The notes under the pieces: model-generated
What the model was told of the DNA's origin: nothing
Seen by the model: only the letters and a program-made list of their open reading frames with translations
Database searches by the model: none
Part shown: piece by piece, positions 44,329 to 56,472 of the stretch
How the letters are laid out: each line of letters opens with the position of its first letter
How positions within the stretch are numbered: position 1 is the first letter of the stretch
Position numbers and translations under genes: made by a program
Origin: Austropuccinia psidii
Taxonomy: Eukaryota > Basidiomycota > Pucciniomycetes > Pucciniales > Sphaerophragmiaceae
Direction: 5' to 3'
NCBI GenBank assembly: GCA_023105745.1
Contig: JALGQZ010000004.1
Location: forward strand, 33,787,816-33,851,815
Length of the DNA: 64,000 bases

Positions 44329-44586
44329 TTTACACCTCCAAGCATAATTGGCCCATTTGTTGATAATTTGGGTTTTACACCAAGTCTAACTTTGGTGTCT
44401 ATGTGCTTGTCTTAATTTGATATATCATCTGTGAGCTGATCTGGTAAGAAAGGTGTTAAATCTTGCTGTTACCAATCTGTCTGGTAATTCAAAATTTTCT
44501 TTAATCATGTCAATTCCTCTGATGAATTCCATATGGTCATATTCTCCTTCACCACTGAAGTGAGGCCATTCTTTGAGTTTTGGAAC

Positions 44587-46020
44587 TTATTTCAAGAGTG
44601 CTTTGCCCATTGATGGTTCTAAGTTATGAAAAGAAGTATAAAATTCATTTTTTAACTGTGAATTTTCAATATCCAATAATTGTGGATTGGGAATTCTTGC
44701 ATCTTCATTTTGATTCAGAGGTGTAGACATTCTTGGTAAAGTGTTTAGCAGTTGTTCAATATCATTCATTTTACTGTTGTTACACCTTTGTTAATTTCTT
44801 AATTCATGTTGCAAGTTTTGTATAGAGCTTATGACATTCTTTTTATGATCATCCTCTTTGTATGTTAGCTCATTCCATAATTCTGTTTGTTTAGTATTAT
44901 CAGATATCACTTCATTTAAATTTATTGTTAATTTTGATATTTCCTCTCTTGAGGTATCAAAATGCTTTTTCAAGGCAACTGCATTTGTCTTTACTTCAGC
45001 AAATGCTTTTGAAATATCATCAAGAGCTTTTTTATTATCTTCTTTGATAGTGCTTATGGCTTGTTTTATTCTTGTTTCAATTATGCCATCAATATTGAAT
45101 TTAGAATATTTGTCTGTTAATTCTTTAATAATTGCAGATTGTTCATTTATCTTACTGCCAAAAGAATTATCATTATTGGAAGTTTTGAGTGTTCTTAAAA
45201 CTCTTTCAAAGCATTTAAGTGTATCATTTATTTGGCTCAGACTCAAGTTATTTGTTTTAAGATTGTCACAAATTGATGTATTTCTATCAGAAAGATGACT
45301 TTTCACGTCAGAAATAGCTTTATATAACTCTGGAATACAATCAAAAGTATCAGAAATGATTTTTGATATTTTAATCTGGCTTCCTCCTTCTTTTGTAATT
45401 CCATCATGATTCTGGCCATCTGAAATACATTTTCCATGGCATCCTGTTGAATTTTTGGGAATCCGGAGCCCTGGCTGTAAGGTTTTGGGGCTGGTGCCTT
45501 CCCTTTGCCCATGTTTGGAGTTTGTGGCTGCTTTTTCACGTTGAAATTGCTGCTTCTGGCCACTGGGGCTGTTTTTGGCACTGGTTTGGCTGGTGGAGGG
45601 TTGTTTTTCCTCCATTCTAGTGTCAAAAGCATCATGTTTTTCTTCTCCATCAATGGATGCCATCCATTGAGCAATTTGAAAGTATTGGGATGGCTTAGGA
45701 ATTTTCTCACAGTCAGGTAAGAATTCATGCAATTCTTCCACAGGTCTGCAAGGATCTGGTACTCCTTGAACTGAAGTGAATTTTTGTATGCACTGTGGCT
45801 GGCTTTGTATATGTCCACAGAGGCTTGTTGTGGCAGTGTCAGCTCCTTTTGAAGGTAAAATGGTATTATCAGCTTCAGAATGACCCATTTTAGTTGTTTG
45901 GAAGTCATCAACTGATCCTTTTCCTTCTATACCTGATTGTCCTCTTCCATAATCACGTCTATTACCTTTCTGGGAGCTGCTTGAGGGGTTATAGCTGGCT
46001 CCTGACCTGGTTGAAGGCAG
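44587..46020 (-). CDS. gag: Gag N-terminus of copy F
   Basis: One frame from codon 46020-46018 (CTG here; ATG at the matching place in copy G) to 44791, then after a TAA again 44769-44587. It begins near RSGASYNPSSSSQKGNR, passes a Gln/Ser-rich part, then a long coiled-coil-like region (45300-44800, for example RIKQAISTIKEDNKKALDDI). The DIEQLLNTLPRMS segment precedes the capsid (about 44590-44380, KLKEWPHFSGEGEYDHMEF, with stops). 46006 to about 45357 overlaps ORF1 in the -1 register. The start-codon loss and stops make it inactive. Confidence 0.75.
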
Positions 46021-46268
46021 AATTATGGTTAAAAAGGCTTAAAATAGTAATTTTACATCAAAAAACTTACTATTGGCAAAATATTTGGCTTTCTGAAGAG
46101 TATTACTTATTTCCAAGTTGACTAATTCAGAAGAAATTGGCTCTGGTTGAATATTCTGAGTCACAATAATAGTACTATTATGATCAAAATTAACAGTACT
46201 GGCAGGAATAATGCTGGTGACTGTTGAGGCTGTTTCAATGTTTTCTTGTCTTACCATGTTGTCAGACA
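45303..46268 (-). CDS. Accessory ORF1 of family 3 (copy F), predicted spliced
   Basis: Exon 1 is 46268-46071 (starting A+TG TCT GAC by splicing; AST.TSIIPASTVN, NTLQKAKYFANS). A 64-bp intron (46070-46007) is removed in phase 1, then exon 2 runs from 46006 (QEPAITPQAAPRKVIDVIME). A TAG at 45929-45927 interrupts it. It continues LQFKEYQILADLWKNCMNSY, LLNGWHPLMEKKNMML, a Pro/Lys-rich part and QDAMENVFQMARIMMELQKK. The ancestral stop after KYQK (kept as TGA in copy G) is TCA here, so this copy reads on to 45303. Same exon layout and size class as family-1 ORF1. Function unknown. Confidence 0.65.
46007..46070 (-). other. Predicted intron 2 of copy F
   Basis: Donor CAATA/GTAAGT and acceptor CTTCAACCAG/GTCAGG. 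The gag start position (46020-46018) is inside it. In copy G the matching intron is 50701-50639 with gag ATG at 50652-50650. Confidence 0.6.
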
Positions 46269-46344
46269 CTAAAATCAATGAAAAAACCCATTAATTAAGT
46301 AAAAAAAGGATATTTCAAAAAAGAAATTAAAGTATAAGCCTCAC
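46269..46344 (-). other. Predicted intron 1 of copy F
   Basis: Donor ATTATAA/GTGAGG (exon ends in A at 46345), acceptor ATTGATTTTAG/TGTCTG (exon starts at 46268). It is 76 bp long. It forms ATG from A+TG. The equivalent in copy G is 50972-50900 (TTAGAA/GTAAGG ... ATTTTAG/TGTCTG). Confidence 0.55.
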
Positions 46345-46479
46345 TTATAATATTAAAAATATTATTTTTTTTATTGATTTTTTGAATTATAAGTATTTTT
46401 TATATGTTTTTTAAATTTTTCAATATAAGAAAAAAGATTTAAAAGGAGTAAAAAAAAAAAGACACAGGTAAAATATAAT

Positions 46480-46492
46480 GGCTGGGCCCCCA
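46480..46492 (-). promoter_or_regulatory. Candidate primer-binding site of copy F
   Basis: TGGGGGCCCAGCC on the minus strand, two bases after the 5' LTR. It differs from family 1 (TGGGGGCCTGGCC) at two positions, so the two families probably use the same priming tRNA. Confidence 0.5.
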
Positions 46493-46494
46493 AA

Positions 46495-48300
46495 TGTAAG
46501 GTGTGGATATGAAACTTTGATTAAAAATCAAATACTTTTCCTGTCCTCAAAATTTGTATAAGGTAAAAATCAATTAAAAATAGTAAGAAATATTATTTTT
46601 AAGAGAAAACACACCAATTTTACTGTTTATAAATTTATTAGTATAAAACAATAATATTTTAAAGATTTATTGTTTTACCAACAATAAAACTTTATCCAAA
46701 AATACTCTACAAGAGATATTTAAGGCTACAAAAGAAATTTCTTCAAGAGCAATTTCATTTGGAATTAATTGAGAAAAGAACTGCAAGCAATTAATTAAAG
46801 AACAAAGTCTTTAAAAAGAATATTAAAGACAAAACACACCCAAAATTGACCAGAGTGAATTTGGAAACAAAGTGACAAAGTTTACCGTGATGAAAGATGC
46901 TTTAATTCACTTTTGGGGTGGTTCAGGGGTAAAAATGATTATAATGAGTTTTCCACGTGGTTAAAAGGATTAAAATGATTTAAAAATGGTGGTTGGAATC
47001 TTTTATTGATTGGTTTAACAGTGTTTAAGCTAATTATAAAAAGAAAAGATTCTAACATGTAGAGAAAAGTGTGGCAAAGAAGACATTCTTTTATAGCCAT
47101 AAATTTTCTTACTCCAAAAGTAAAATTTACTCTTGTCAGTCGTGAAAAACGGTCTTACAACAGAAAAGCCAATTATGGCATCATTTAACCCTGGTTTGGA
47201 CCAAAAAAGGGCTGGTTTAAGCCATTTGTAGCCATTTTAGACCCTTAAATCAGCCATTACTATAGCAATACCTGTTCTAGAGCCTTCAAAACACGTCAGA
47301 ATGTGTGTAAGAGACATAGAAATCAGTTAAAACTGTTTTTACTATGATTGTTTTATCTTAAGGGTAGTTTTACCCTCTTGGCAACAGCTAAAACTATCCC
47401 AGTTGGTATCAAAACCTCATCATCAATTGAGTCCACAGACCCTGTAGCTCAATTCCAGGCCAAAATTGATGAACTTTTGCATGAAATTTGACACCACACA
47501 CCTGTCAGCAAGGATTTTGGTGGTCTAGCTCCCCCTTAGAGCTGGAGTTCCTTTCCCCCCCCCCAAATTTAATCTTTCCTATTTATTTTTCCTTTAATTC
47601 CTCATCATGTATTATACTTATAATTTACATATGTAATTCAATTGAGTTGTACAGTGCAATACAGTAGTAATTAATACCTCATATTTAAATCAAAGTTCAC
47701 CTATGTAATACACGCACACATTTTGACATTTCAATTGAATTCAATTGAAAATACTTTAATTCCTCATAACTTCTAAAATATACACAACACCTCAATTTTA
47801 ACACAATTTTTGGTGATTAACACTACATGTGATGTGAATTAAATTGAAGCTTTGAGGATTTTCAATTTTCATACAGAAAATACTAAAAACTTAATTTAAG
47901 CTTATTTAGAGTTGAGTTACAAATTTTTCACTCAGAGGTGACCCCACCTGATTTTTAATGAGGAATCCAATGGTGAAATAATTTTTATATTTTTATTTAT
48001 TGGATAAAAAGTTATAATAATTTTTATTTAACTTTTTTCCAAATTTATTTATTTTTTCACAATTTTGTTAAAAATTCATTTTTACTTAATTTTTTCAAGT
48101 ATAAATGTAATTTTATAATTTCAAAATTTAATGTAATTTTATTTTTAAATTGGAATTAAATTTTTAATTGTGAGTATAATTTTTTATTCATATTTTGATT
48201 TTCATTTTAATAATATAAATAAATTTATTTTATTTATATTTATAAGCTAATTTTGTATTTGTGGTCTTTTGGGTATATGAAATTACCGCTAAGGCTCACA
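46495..48300 (-). repeat. 5' LTR of copy F (family 3)
   Basis: 1806 bp, TGTAAGGTGTGGAT...AAGGCTCACA in plus reading, followed by the TAATT duplication. A C-run near 47555 and small indels distinguish it from the 3' LTR. Confidence 0.95.
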
Positions 48301-50898
48301 TAATTTGTTATGATTTTTAGGTTTCTAACTCCAAGTAGACTGGTGCTACTTCATTAATTGTAGTTTTCCTTTTAAAAGTTAAAAAGGAAAATGTTTGACA
48401 CCTGTGGTCACCAATATTAATGTATCTTTTTGTGTTGTTATGTAAATATAAGCCATACATGCTAAAATAATCATTTTCCAATATGAAATGGGTACTAGAG
48501 CAGTTTTCCATAACAACAAGTTCAACAATAATTCTGAAACTTCCATTGATATGTGGAATGATTACAGTGGTCTCAACTATTCCCAAAACTTTCATGGATT
48601 ACTTTCACTCTTGAGTTTTCTGACATCAATTAGGAATAAATGTGTGGTGATCTGGAAAATATGGCAATTTCTGATTTTATCTGCAGATTTATATTTCATA
48701 TTATTAAAATTTTCATTGGGATTTTTGTCCACAGAATCTTTCCAAGCTGTATTAAACCTTGTTTCAATATTTATCCTCATAGAACCAATTCTGGCTTTAG
48801 TGGTTACTTCTTCTAATATATTAATAATATATTTTGCTGAAGACTGTTCAGTAGTCCTGCTTTTGACAGCATTTTCTAAGTCACCTCCACATTTTCTCAT
48901 AATCTTTCTTTGAATCATAAGCTATGAAATATCAGGATATAATGCTGTTAACCTAATTTTTTTTGAAAAACATTCTAAAGCTTTGTGTTTTTCAGAATTA
49001 AAATTAGAAGATTCAAAGGCTGTTGCCACTTCAAATCTCCAAGCATCATTGGCCCACTTATATAAAATCTATGAGATGATTTGTTAAAAAGATTTTGAGT
49101 ACTGCTGTCACCAATATGTTGGGTAATTAAAATTCTTATTTGATTATTTCAATACCTCTGATTAATTCCATATTGTCATATTCTTCTTCACCACTGAAGT
49201 GAGGCCATTCTTTAAGTTTTGGTACTTCTTTCAAAAGTGCTTGCCCCATTGATGGTTCCAAGTTATAGAAAGAAGTGGAAACTTCATTCTTTATTTGTCA
49301 ATTTGCTACATAAAATACTTGTGGTTTGGAATTTCTTGTACCCTCATCTTAATTCAGAGGTGTAGACCTTCTTGGTAAGGTTTGCAATAGTTATTCAATC
49401 TCATTTATTTGAATGGTGCTTTGTTTCTGTGAATTTCTGAATCCATGTTGAAATATTTGTATTAAATGAACAAACTCAATTTTGTACATGTCTTATTTAA
49501 TTTTTATTTCTTGCATAGTTTTGTTGGTCTTGTATTATCAGAAATACTTTGATTAAATTTCATTGTTAGTTTTTATACTTCCTCCAGTGAGGTGTCAAAA
49601 CAATTTTTCAAGGCAATGGTGTATGTCTTTACTTCAGTAAATGAATTTGAAATATTATCAAAGAATTTTTGATTATCTTCCTTGATAATACTTATGGCTT
49701 GGTTTATTCTTGTTTCAATTATGTCATAAATATTGAATTGATAATATTCATCTGTTAATTTGTTTATAATGGCAGATTTTCATGAATTTCATTTTAAAAT
49801 GAACTTTGATTATGAGATTTTTTAATTATTCTTAAACCGTTTTCCAAAAACATATGTGTTTCATTTATTTTCCCCAAAATTATATTATTTGTCTTAAGAT
49901 TGTTAAAAATTGTTGAATTTTCATTAGAAATATGACTTTTACATCATTAATAGCTATATACAAGTCTGGGATTTCATCTAGAATTTCAGAAATCATTTTT
50001 GATATTTGAATCTGGCTTCCTCCTATTTCTGTAATTCCATCATGGCTCTGGCCATCTGAAACACATTTTCCATGGCATCTTTTTAAGTCTTTGTGATTCT
50101 GTAGCCCTGGTTGTATGGCTTTGTTGCTTGTGCTTTTCCCTTTTCCTTGTTCTGAATTTGTAGCTGCTTTCTCACATTGGAATTTCTGCTACTGGCTACT
50201 GGGGGTGGGTTTGGAACCTGTTTAGGTGGTGGAGGTTTTTTCCTCAATTCTGCTGTTAAAAGCATCAATTTTCTCTTTTCCATTTATGGATTCCATCCAT
50301 TGAGTGACTTTAAAGTGTTGGGCCACCCAGGAATGTTCTCACATTCAGGTAAGAATTCATGCAGCTTTTCCACATATCTTAAAGAATCTGGTACTCTTTG
50401 TGCGGAAAAACATTGTCGTAAGCCTTCTGGCTGGCTTTTTCAATGTCCCCTGAGGCTTCTTGAGCAGGTTTCAGATCTGTTTGAAGGTGAAACAGTATTA
50501 TAATCTTCAGAAAGGCATAATTTTTCCATTTGGTATTTGTTTACTGACCCTTTTCCTTCTGTAACTGATTGAATTCTGTCATAATCACTTCTATAAACTT
50601 TTTGAGAGCTGCTTGAGGGGTTATGGTTTGCTCCTGATCTGGTTTAAGGCATGATTATAAGCAAAAAAGATTTCAAAAAAGATTTTATGTCAAGAAATTA
50701 CTATTTCCCAAATCTCTTGCTTTTAGGAGTGTATTACAAAAATCCAAATTAATCAATTTAGAAGAAATTGGCTCTGCTAGATTATTGTGGGCAATAGTAA
50801 CAGTGCTATTTTGGGAAGAATTAACAGGACTTTCAGGAATAATGCTAGTGGCTTTTGGAGCTGTTTCAATTTTTTCTTGTCTTACTGTGTTTTCAGAC
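48301..50898 (-). pseudogene. Protease end, Gag and ORF1 of copy G
   Basis: Minus strand. 48595-48317 is the protease end (MKVLGIVETTVIIPHINGSF, HFILENDYFSMYGLYL). 48918-48592 is the capsid end and a ruined knuckle; the protease active-site part is deleted. 49400-50000 is the coiled-coil part in fragments. 50283-50083 is ORF1 text (PPPPKQVPNPPPVASSRNS). 50898 to about 50702 is ORF1 exon 1 (VRQEKIETAPKATSIIPESP). The gag ATG survives at 50652-50650 but the third codon is TAA. The TGA that ended ORF1 after KYQK is intact. Confidence 0.78.
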
Positions 50899-51111
50899 AC
50901 TAAAATAAATTCAAAAAGGAATCATCTAAGTAAAAGGGCTTTTAAAATGAGAGATGAAAAATAAAGCCTTACTTCTAATATGAAACAAAAGTTAATTATT
51001 TTGAATTCTAAGTATGTTTTATGTATTTTTAAATTTTTCAATATGCAACAAAATATTAAAAAAGTGGTAAAAAACAGGTCACAGGTAAAATATCACTTCT
51101 GTGCCCCAAAA

Positions 51112-52605
51112 TGTAATATGTGGATATGAACCTTTGATTCAAAAGCAGGTACTTTCTTGTGCTCAAAATCTTTATCATGTAAAGATTTAATTGGAATTAG
51201 TTAATTGTAAGCCTTTTAAAAGAAAAAACACCAAATTTATTTTTTTAGCTTTGTTAGTATAAAACAAAGATATCATAAAGATTCATTGTTTTACCAACAA
51301 TATAAATGTATCCAAAATACTCTACAAGAGATATTTGAGGCTACAAAAGAAATTCCTTCAAGAGAAATTTCAATTGGAAATAATTGAGAAAAGAACTGCA
51401 GGATAATTAATATGAGAACAAATTTTCTGAAAACGATATTAGATAGAAAACATGCACAAAAATGACCAGAGTGAATTTGGAAACAGAGTTGCAAAGTTAA
51501 CAGTGACGAAATATGCTTGAATTAACTTTTGGGGTTGTTCAAAGGGAAAAATTATTCTAAGAGTTACAAAAAAACAATTTAATGATTTTTTCAGGCGTTT
51601 AAAATTTTACAAAGAGTTGAATAAAGGTGGTTGTAATGTTTTATTGATTGGTTTAACAGTTTTTCAAATAATCATAAAAGGGAAAGATTCTAACATGAAG
51701 AGAAATGTGGGGCAAAGAAGAAATTCTTTCATAGCCACCATTTTTTCTTCCTCTGAAAGTGAAATTTACTCCTTTCAGTTGTGAAAAGCACTATGAGAAC
51801 AGAAAAGCCAATTATGGCATAATTGAACCCTGGTTTGGACCAAAAAGGGCTGGTTTTAGCCATTCCAGATCCTTAAATCAGCCATTTCTATACTAATACC
51901 TAGTTTCAAGCGTTCAAAACACATCCAAATGTGTGTAAGAGACATCAAAGCCAGTTGAAACTGTTTTTACTAAGAATTATTGAGCTGAAGGGTAGTTTTA
52001 CCCTCTTTAAAACAGTTAAAACCTCATAATCAATTGAGTCACAGACCCTGTGACTCAACTCCAGGCCAAAATTAATGAGATTTTGCATTTCACTTCACAT
52101 CACATGCCTTTCAGAAAAGACTTTGGGGGAGTCTTACACCCTTGGAGCCAAAATTCTTTTCCCCCCTGAAATCAATCTTCCCTATTTATTTTTTCTTTAA
52201 TTCCTCATCATGCATTGTACTTAAAATTTACATATGCAATTCAATTAATAAATTACAGTTTAAAACTGTAATAATTGATACTTCATATGTGAATTCAAGC
52301 TCAATTATGTAATACATGTGCACACTTTGACATTTCAACTGAAAAGACTTCAATTCATCATAGATTCTAAACTAAACAGCAAACCTCAATTTTACCACAA
52401 AAAATGATAATTAACACCACATGTGGTGTGAGTTAAATCAAGCTTTTGAGTTTTTTCAGATTTTCATACAAAAAATACTAAAAACTTAATTGAAGCTTAT
52501 TTAGAGTTGAGCTACAGCATTTTCACCCAGAAATGACCCCACATTATCTTTTATGAGGAATGCAATGACAAAATGATTTTAATAAGTTTATTTATTGGAA
52601 CATAG
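51112..52605 (-). repeat. 5' LTR of copy G, truncated (family 3)
   Basis: Begins TGTAATATGTGGATATG and follows the LTR of F for about 1500 bp with many differences. Similarity fades near 52605, where a family-2 LTR in the opposite orientation takes over. The last 300 bp or so are missing. Confidence 0.82.
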
Positions 52606-53272
52606 ACTACAATAGATATTTCCAAGTATTTTCAAGAGGCAGTAATTTACATCAGTTGTCAAGGTGACAAATTTCCAACACTCCCTGGACAACCCAACGC
52701 ATCTATACAGGCTATGCTCAGACACCTGTATGACTTTGAACCCTTTGGGCCAATTTAATTCAAATACTGTGTTTGTAAAAGCACCCAGACAATTTCCCAA
52801 TATGGCCAAGCTGTATTTCCCAAAATATCAAATACAGCTGTAAACCAATCATATAGCTGGGTTTTTTATTTTTCAGGAGGAATCTCCAGCTTCTCACATG
52901 TTCTGGTCACTCTTTCACTCCCTGGAGACTTTTCCCCAGTTAATTCATCTATTAAAGTTACTTTTATTATCCTTTTCTTTTCATTTTCTGGAATTCAATA
53001 CTGATATTCTTAAGTAAGTCAGTTTCACCTCTGTCTTGTCCTTTCAGTAGATATTGATGGTCATATCCTTGACTAATTTTATTGTCCCTTTCTAAAAGTT
53101 TGAAACAGTGAGTTAAGGACTTACTTTGTTGGCTCTTTGTCCATTGTATGAATTACTCTTATCTTCTAAATATCTTTTGATTTCACTTCTTCTTTATTAA
53201 AAAGATATATTCTTCTTTCATTTCTTCCCTGAGTGCCAGGTAAATCTTTTTTTCTCAAGAGCACCTGGGAAA
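52606..53272 (+). repeat. 5' LTR fragment of copy H (family 2)
   Basis: Reverse-complement equivalent of the LTRs at 4441, 12576 and 56473: AGCTGTATTTCCCAAAA, TTTTTATTTTTCAGGAG, CTGAGTGCCAGG and the end GAGCACCTGGGAAA (decayed GAGCCCCTGTGACA). About half of the LTR is missing on the left. Confidence 0.7.
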
Positions 53273-53388
53273 TTAGATTAACTAACTCATAATCAGATCA
53301 TTCATTCAGAAATTATGAATCTTTGATGATATTAAGGAATTATTTTTCAAATATCTAAATTTTCTATCAATCTTTTATTCTCAAAACC

Positions 53389-54801
53389 TGCCAGCCTGGG
53401 ACTCAAAACCAGAGGACAAGAATGACAGCCAAATAAAATAAACCAATGGTAGAGCAAAATACCACCAAAACATGAGGCTGAGTTAAACCAGCTCAAAAGG
53501 TATCAAAAGAAAGAGGGACCTCGCCTGTTTCCAAATATACAAGCTCCATAATCATAGGGAAAAGAACGACAAAGTTATTCCTTCTCAAAGAACGTTCTGA
53601 GCATAAACCTTCATTTTCACTTCCTATCTGAAAGCCAGAGAAAGGGGTTTAGCCCGAGTGAATGGGTATTCATATTGCAGCTCTAAGTCAGGGCTATCCA
53701 ATAGTACCAGCCAAATTGAGCTAGCACCAAAACTAAAGAGGTTATGGCCATAAACAGGTCAAATAAGGATGATGAAAATATTCACCGCTCATCTGACTTC
53801 TACAGTTTTAGTGTGAGATACCTAAAGTGAATTCATTTTGGAAAAGGCACAATCAGGAGTATTGGAAAGTGCCATCAATTTCCCCATATCCCATCTAGAA
53901 CAAATGTTATGAGGCAAACAAGTTCCATACAGATTTTGAGCAAATCATATATCTGGACAAAAAAAATTGAACATGGCATACCTTTGCCATATTTGAACAT
54001 AACAATCTCAAATGAGGTACCTTAGTGTACATTTTATCCAGGGCTACACAATGGACTAACTTTGAGCCTAATATATTTAAAACTGACAAAGGTATAGCAG
54101 GTTTAAGGTTAAAATCCCACATTGAGACCAATACAGCTTTTCTGTGGGATACTATCCCATAGGTATGATTATCGGTTGTCAAATAGACAAAGAAGCTTGT
54201 TTATACTTTAATACCTCATAGCTCATTCAATACTGGTGTCCCATACAGGTTCTGTACAGCTTTTTACATGTCATACAAGTCAGAAGAGGGCTGTGTGGTC
54301 CCCAAATGAAAGTTTTCACCCTGTATTGGGGAAACCTTTCCAGATGTGGTTACAAAACCACATCTGAGCCCAATGAAAAATATTCAGGCCTTGTGTTACC
54401 CACAATGAAGCACTCTGAAGTGAAATATCTTCACTTCCTCTGCGTTAATGGTCTAGAGGACCTTTCCACCTCAATTCAGGATAAAAGGATGCCTTTTCTT
54501 GCCAGGAAAGGAATTCCCATCCTTCTCTTGAGTTTCTACATAGTACAATTGTCACAAACAGCTATACTCTTGGAAAAGAATCAGGTATGCTTTAAATATG
54601 CAGGATTGTAGCTCTTATTGAAGTAATCCAACTGTTAAAGCTGCACCCAGGGCTTTCAGAAGCCCCCACCACCACTATTCCCCATAGTAAAGCCCTTATA
54701 CCATCAATTAAAACCTTTTTTTATCTTAATAATCCATGTCACAGTCAGATTTAAAGCTGTAAATACATTTATTACCACTCCATCATAGACTCAGCCTGAC
54801 A
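53389..54801 (+). repeat. Solo LTR P (family 1)
   Basis: 1413 bp, TGCCAGCCTGGGACTC...CAGCCTGACA. Flanked by AAACC and AAAAC, a target duplication with one mismatch. It lies in the leader of copy H. TATA-like GGATAAAAGGATG near 54479. Confidence 0.88.
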
Positions 54802-55370
54802 AAAACTGATTTTCCTTTAATAATTTCTCTCAATATTTATCAAATTTTCTTTTCTTTTTGAGATTGTTTTTCTGAAAATTTTATAGTCATTCATATCCAA
54901 TTCAACTTTAACTCAGGTCAGACGTTATCTTGATTTTCAAATTAGGCTCACAGTTTTTATATACAAAATCTTAATTAATCAAGATTCATTTTGATTTTTT
55001 CTTGAAGAATTTTGCTTAAAAGGAAATTTTCATTTGTTTTTGTTTTGATTTATTGAATTGAAATAAATTTTCTCTTGACCTAAAAAAAATTGATTGACCT
55101 GAATATTAAATTTATTTGATTTGATTATTGATTTATTTTCCTTGCAATTTCATTTTATTTCATTGATTTTCCTCAAGATCTATATATTGAATACCTCAAG
55201 ATGTATTGATTGATTTATTGAGCTGAATAAATTGTTGAATTTATTTTCCTACAAAATTTTTTTTTTTTCTGATTTTGACTTTGAGCTTTCAGGTTTGATT
55301 TTCCTTAAGTTCTCATAATTGGAATTTTTGACTTTTTATTCATATATTATTTCATTTTATTCTGCAAATA

Positions 55371-56472
55371 ATGCCTGTTAAAAACTCACCTTCTGAAAGA
55401 GGGACAAGATCTCAGACCAAAACTACAGTTTTCCTAACTCTAACACCATGGGATCCTCACAGTTCTTCAACTGAGGGCCCATTTTGACCAAGGACCAACT
55501 ATGGAAGGATAAGCAAAATCCAGGAAGGAAGGAAAAGTGCAAAGAAGATAATGATCTTTTTCAGGAGCACTCAGTTATTTTCCTTGTATGTCAAAGACTG
55601 CTCTCAAAAGTCTTGGTGAAGGTAAGGAAGAGGAGGGGAGAATTCTGTGGAAGAGGAATGGTCTGATGGTACTGAAGTTGTCCCTGCTCTTGTGGGGGAA
55701 TCTGAAGGTACTGGAGGGCAAAATCTATCCCAATTTAATTAGCATGTCTTTCATCATTCTGACCCATCTTCATTGGGAATCATGCAAGCAATGACTCAAA
55801 TTATGGTCAATATTCAAGCAGATTCATATTCTGAAGATTCAAGACTCCATATATGAAGGAGATAGACTGCTTGGATGGTACTCAAACCTTCAAATTCAGA
55901 ATCTTTATTAATTCCTGCCATTTAGTTCTCCATAATGAAAAGGCAAATTTTTACAAATACAAGAAGAAAGTTCTCTATTCCACTTCCTTTCTCATTGAAA
56001 TGGCTGAAAAATGGATTGAGCTATATCTTTCCAATCTTACCAATCAAGACCCAAATGACCTCCTCAATAGCTTGGAACTTTGAAAACACCAGCTCTTCAA
56101 TTTATTCAGAGACCCAAATGAAGTCAGAAAATCTCAAGAATAGTTAAATGCCTTAAGAGTCAAAAAAGGTGGGAATGTGTCTTTATACATTGCTTATTTC
56201 ATAATTTTGGTGTCAATAATTGGAGGTAAGGGTGAGAGGTCTTTTGTGCATAATTATAGGAAGGAATTGGCCTCCAGAATTCTGGATCAATTGGCTTCCC
56301 ATCCTTCAATTATTAATTATATTCAAGACCTGATGGGTGTTACCCTGGAGCTTGATACCAGGTAACATGAGAGGCAGGAGGAGAAGGATCATTTTCAAGA
56401 TTTAAACCTAATATAAAGGGGTTACACACCTAGGTGTAGTTCTTGTATGACCTTCAAATAAATTCTTCATGG
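55371..56472 (+). pseudogene. gag: Gag of copy H, decayed and cut
   Basis: Starts at ATG 55371 (MPVKNSPSERGTRSQTKTT), parallel to MPIQHSPPARQTRSQ in copy I. Broken frames follow: EGNLQVLEGK-like text, then 55853-56083 (CLDGTQTFKFRIFINSCHLV, RKKVLYSTSFLIEMAEKWIE) and 56177-56365 (LDQLASHPSIINYIQDLMGV, LELDTR). The remaining 70 bp before copy I are not clear. Nonfunctional. Confidence 0.8.

Larger units (their letters stand above)
38478..48300 (-). mobile_element. Copy F: complete family-3 Ty3/Gypsy element
   Basis: A 9823-bp minus-strand element with LTRs 38478-40306 and 46495-48300 and a perfect duplication TAATT (38473-38477 and 48301-48305). It has a primer-binding-like site, leader intron, ORF1, gag, protease, RT, RNase H and integrase. 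The integrase C-terminal barrel is deleted, and the frame is interrupted by several stops and two frameshifts. It inserted into copy G, an older member of the same family. Confidence 0.95.
37385..52605 (-). mobile_element. Copy G: decayed family-3 element split by copy F
   Basis: Pieces are the RT region 37385-38477, then (after copy F) protease end, gag and ORF1 48301-50898, leader 50899-51111 and a truncated 5' LTR 51112-52605. The target site of F, TAATT, joins the halves within the segment between protease and RT. Its 3' half (RNase H onward and the 3' LTR) is missing on the left. Confidence 0.82.
52606..56472 (+). mobile_element. Copy H: 5' part of a family-2 element, plus strand
   Basis: Partial 5' LTR (52606-53272), AT-rich leader interrupted by solo LTR P, then gag from 55371. 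Copy I is inserted at 56473 and the rest of H is not visible. H is the only family-2 copy on the plus strand here. Its leader start (TTAGATTAACTAACTCATAA) matches that of copy C read on the minus strand. Confidence 0.78.

Noticed and set aside
43772..44347. 191-codon plus-strand frame
   Set aside because: Antisense shadow of the Gag and protease frame of copy F; hydrophobic, Ser-rich text typical of reversed acidic or Lys-rich coding.
37097..52605. A host gene or non-LTR element between the nested copies
   Set aside because: All frames above background match family-2 or family-3 gag or pol; no intron-rich host gene pattern, tRNA or rRNA was seen.
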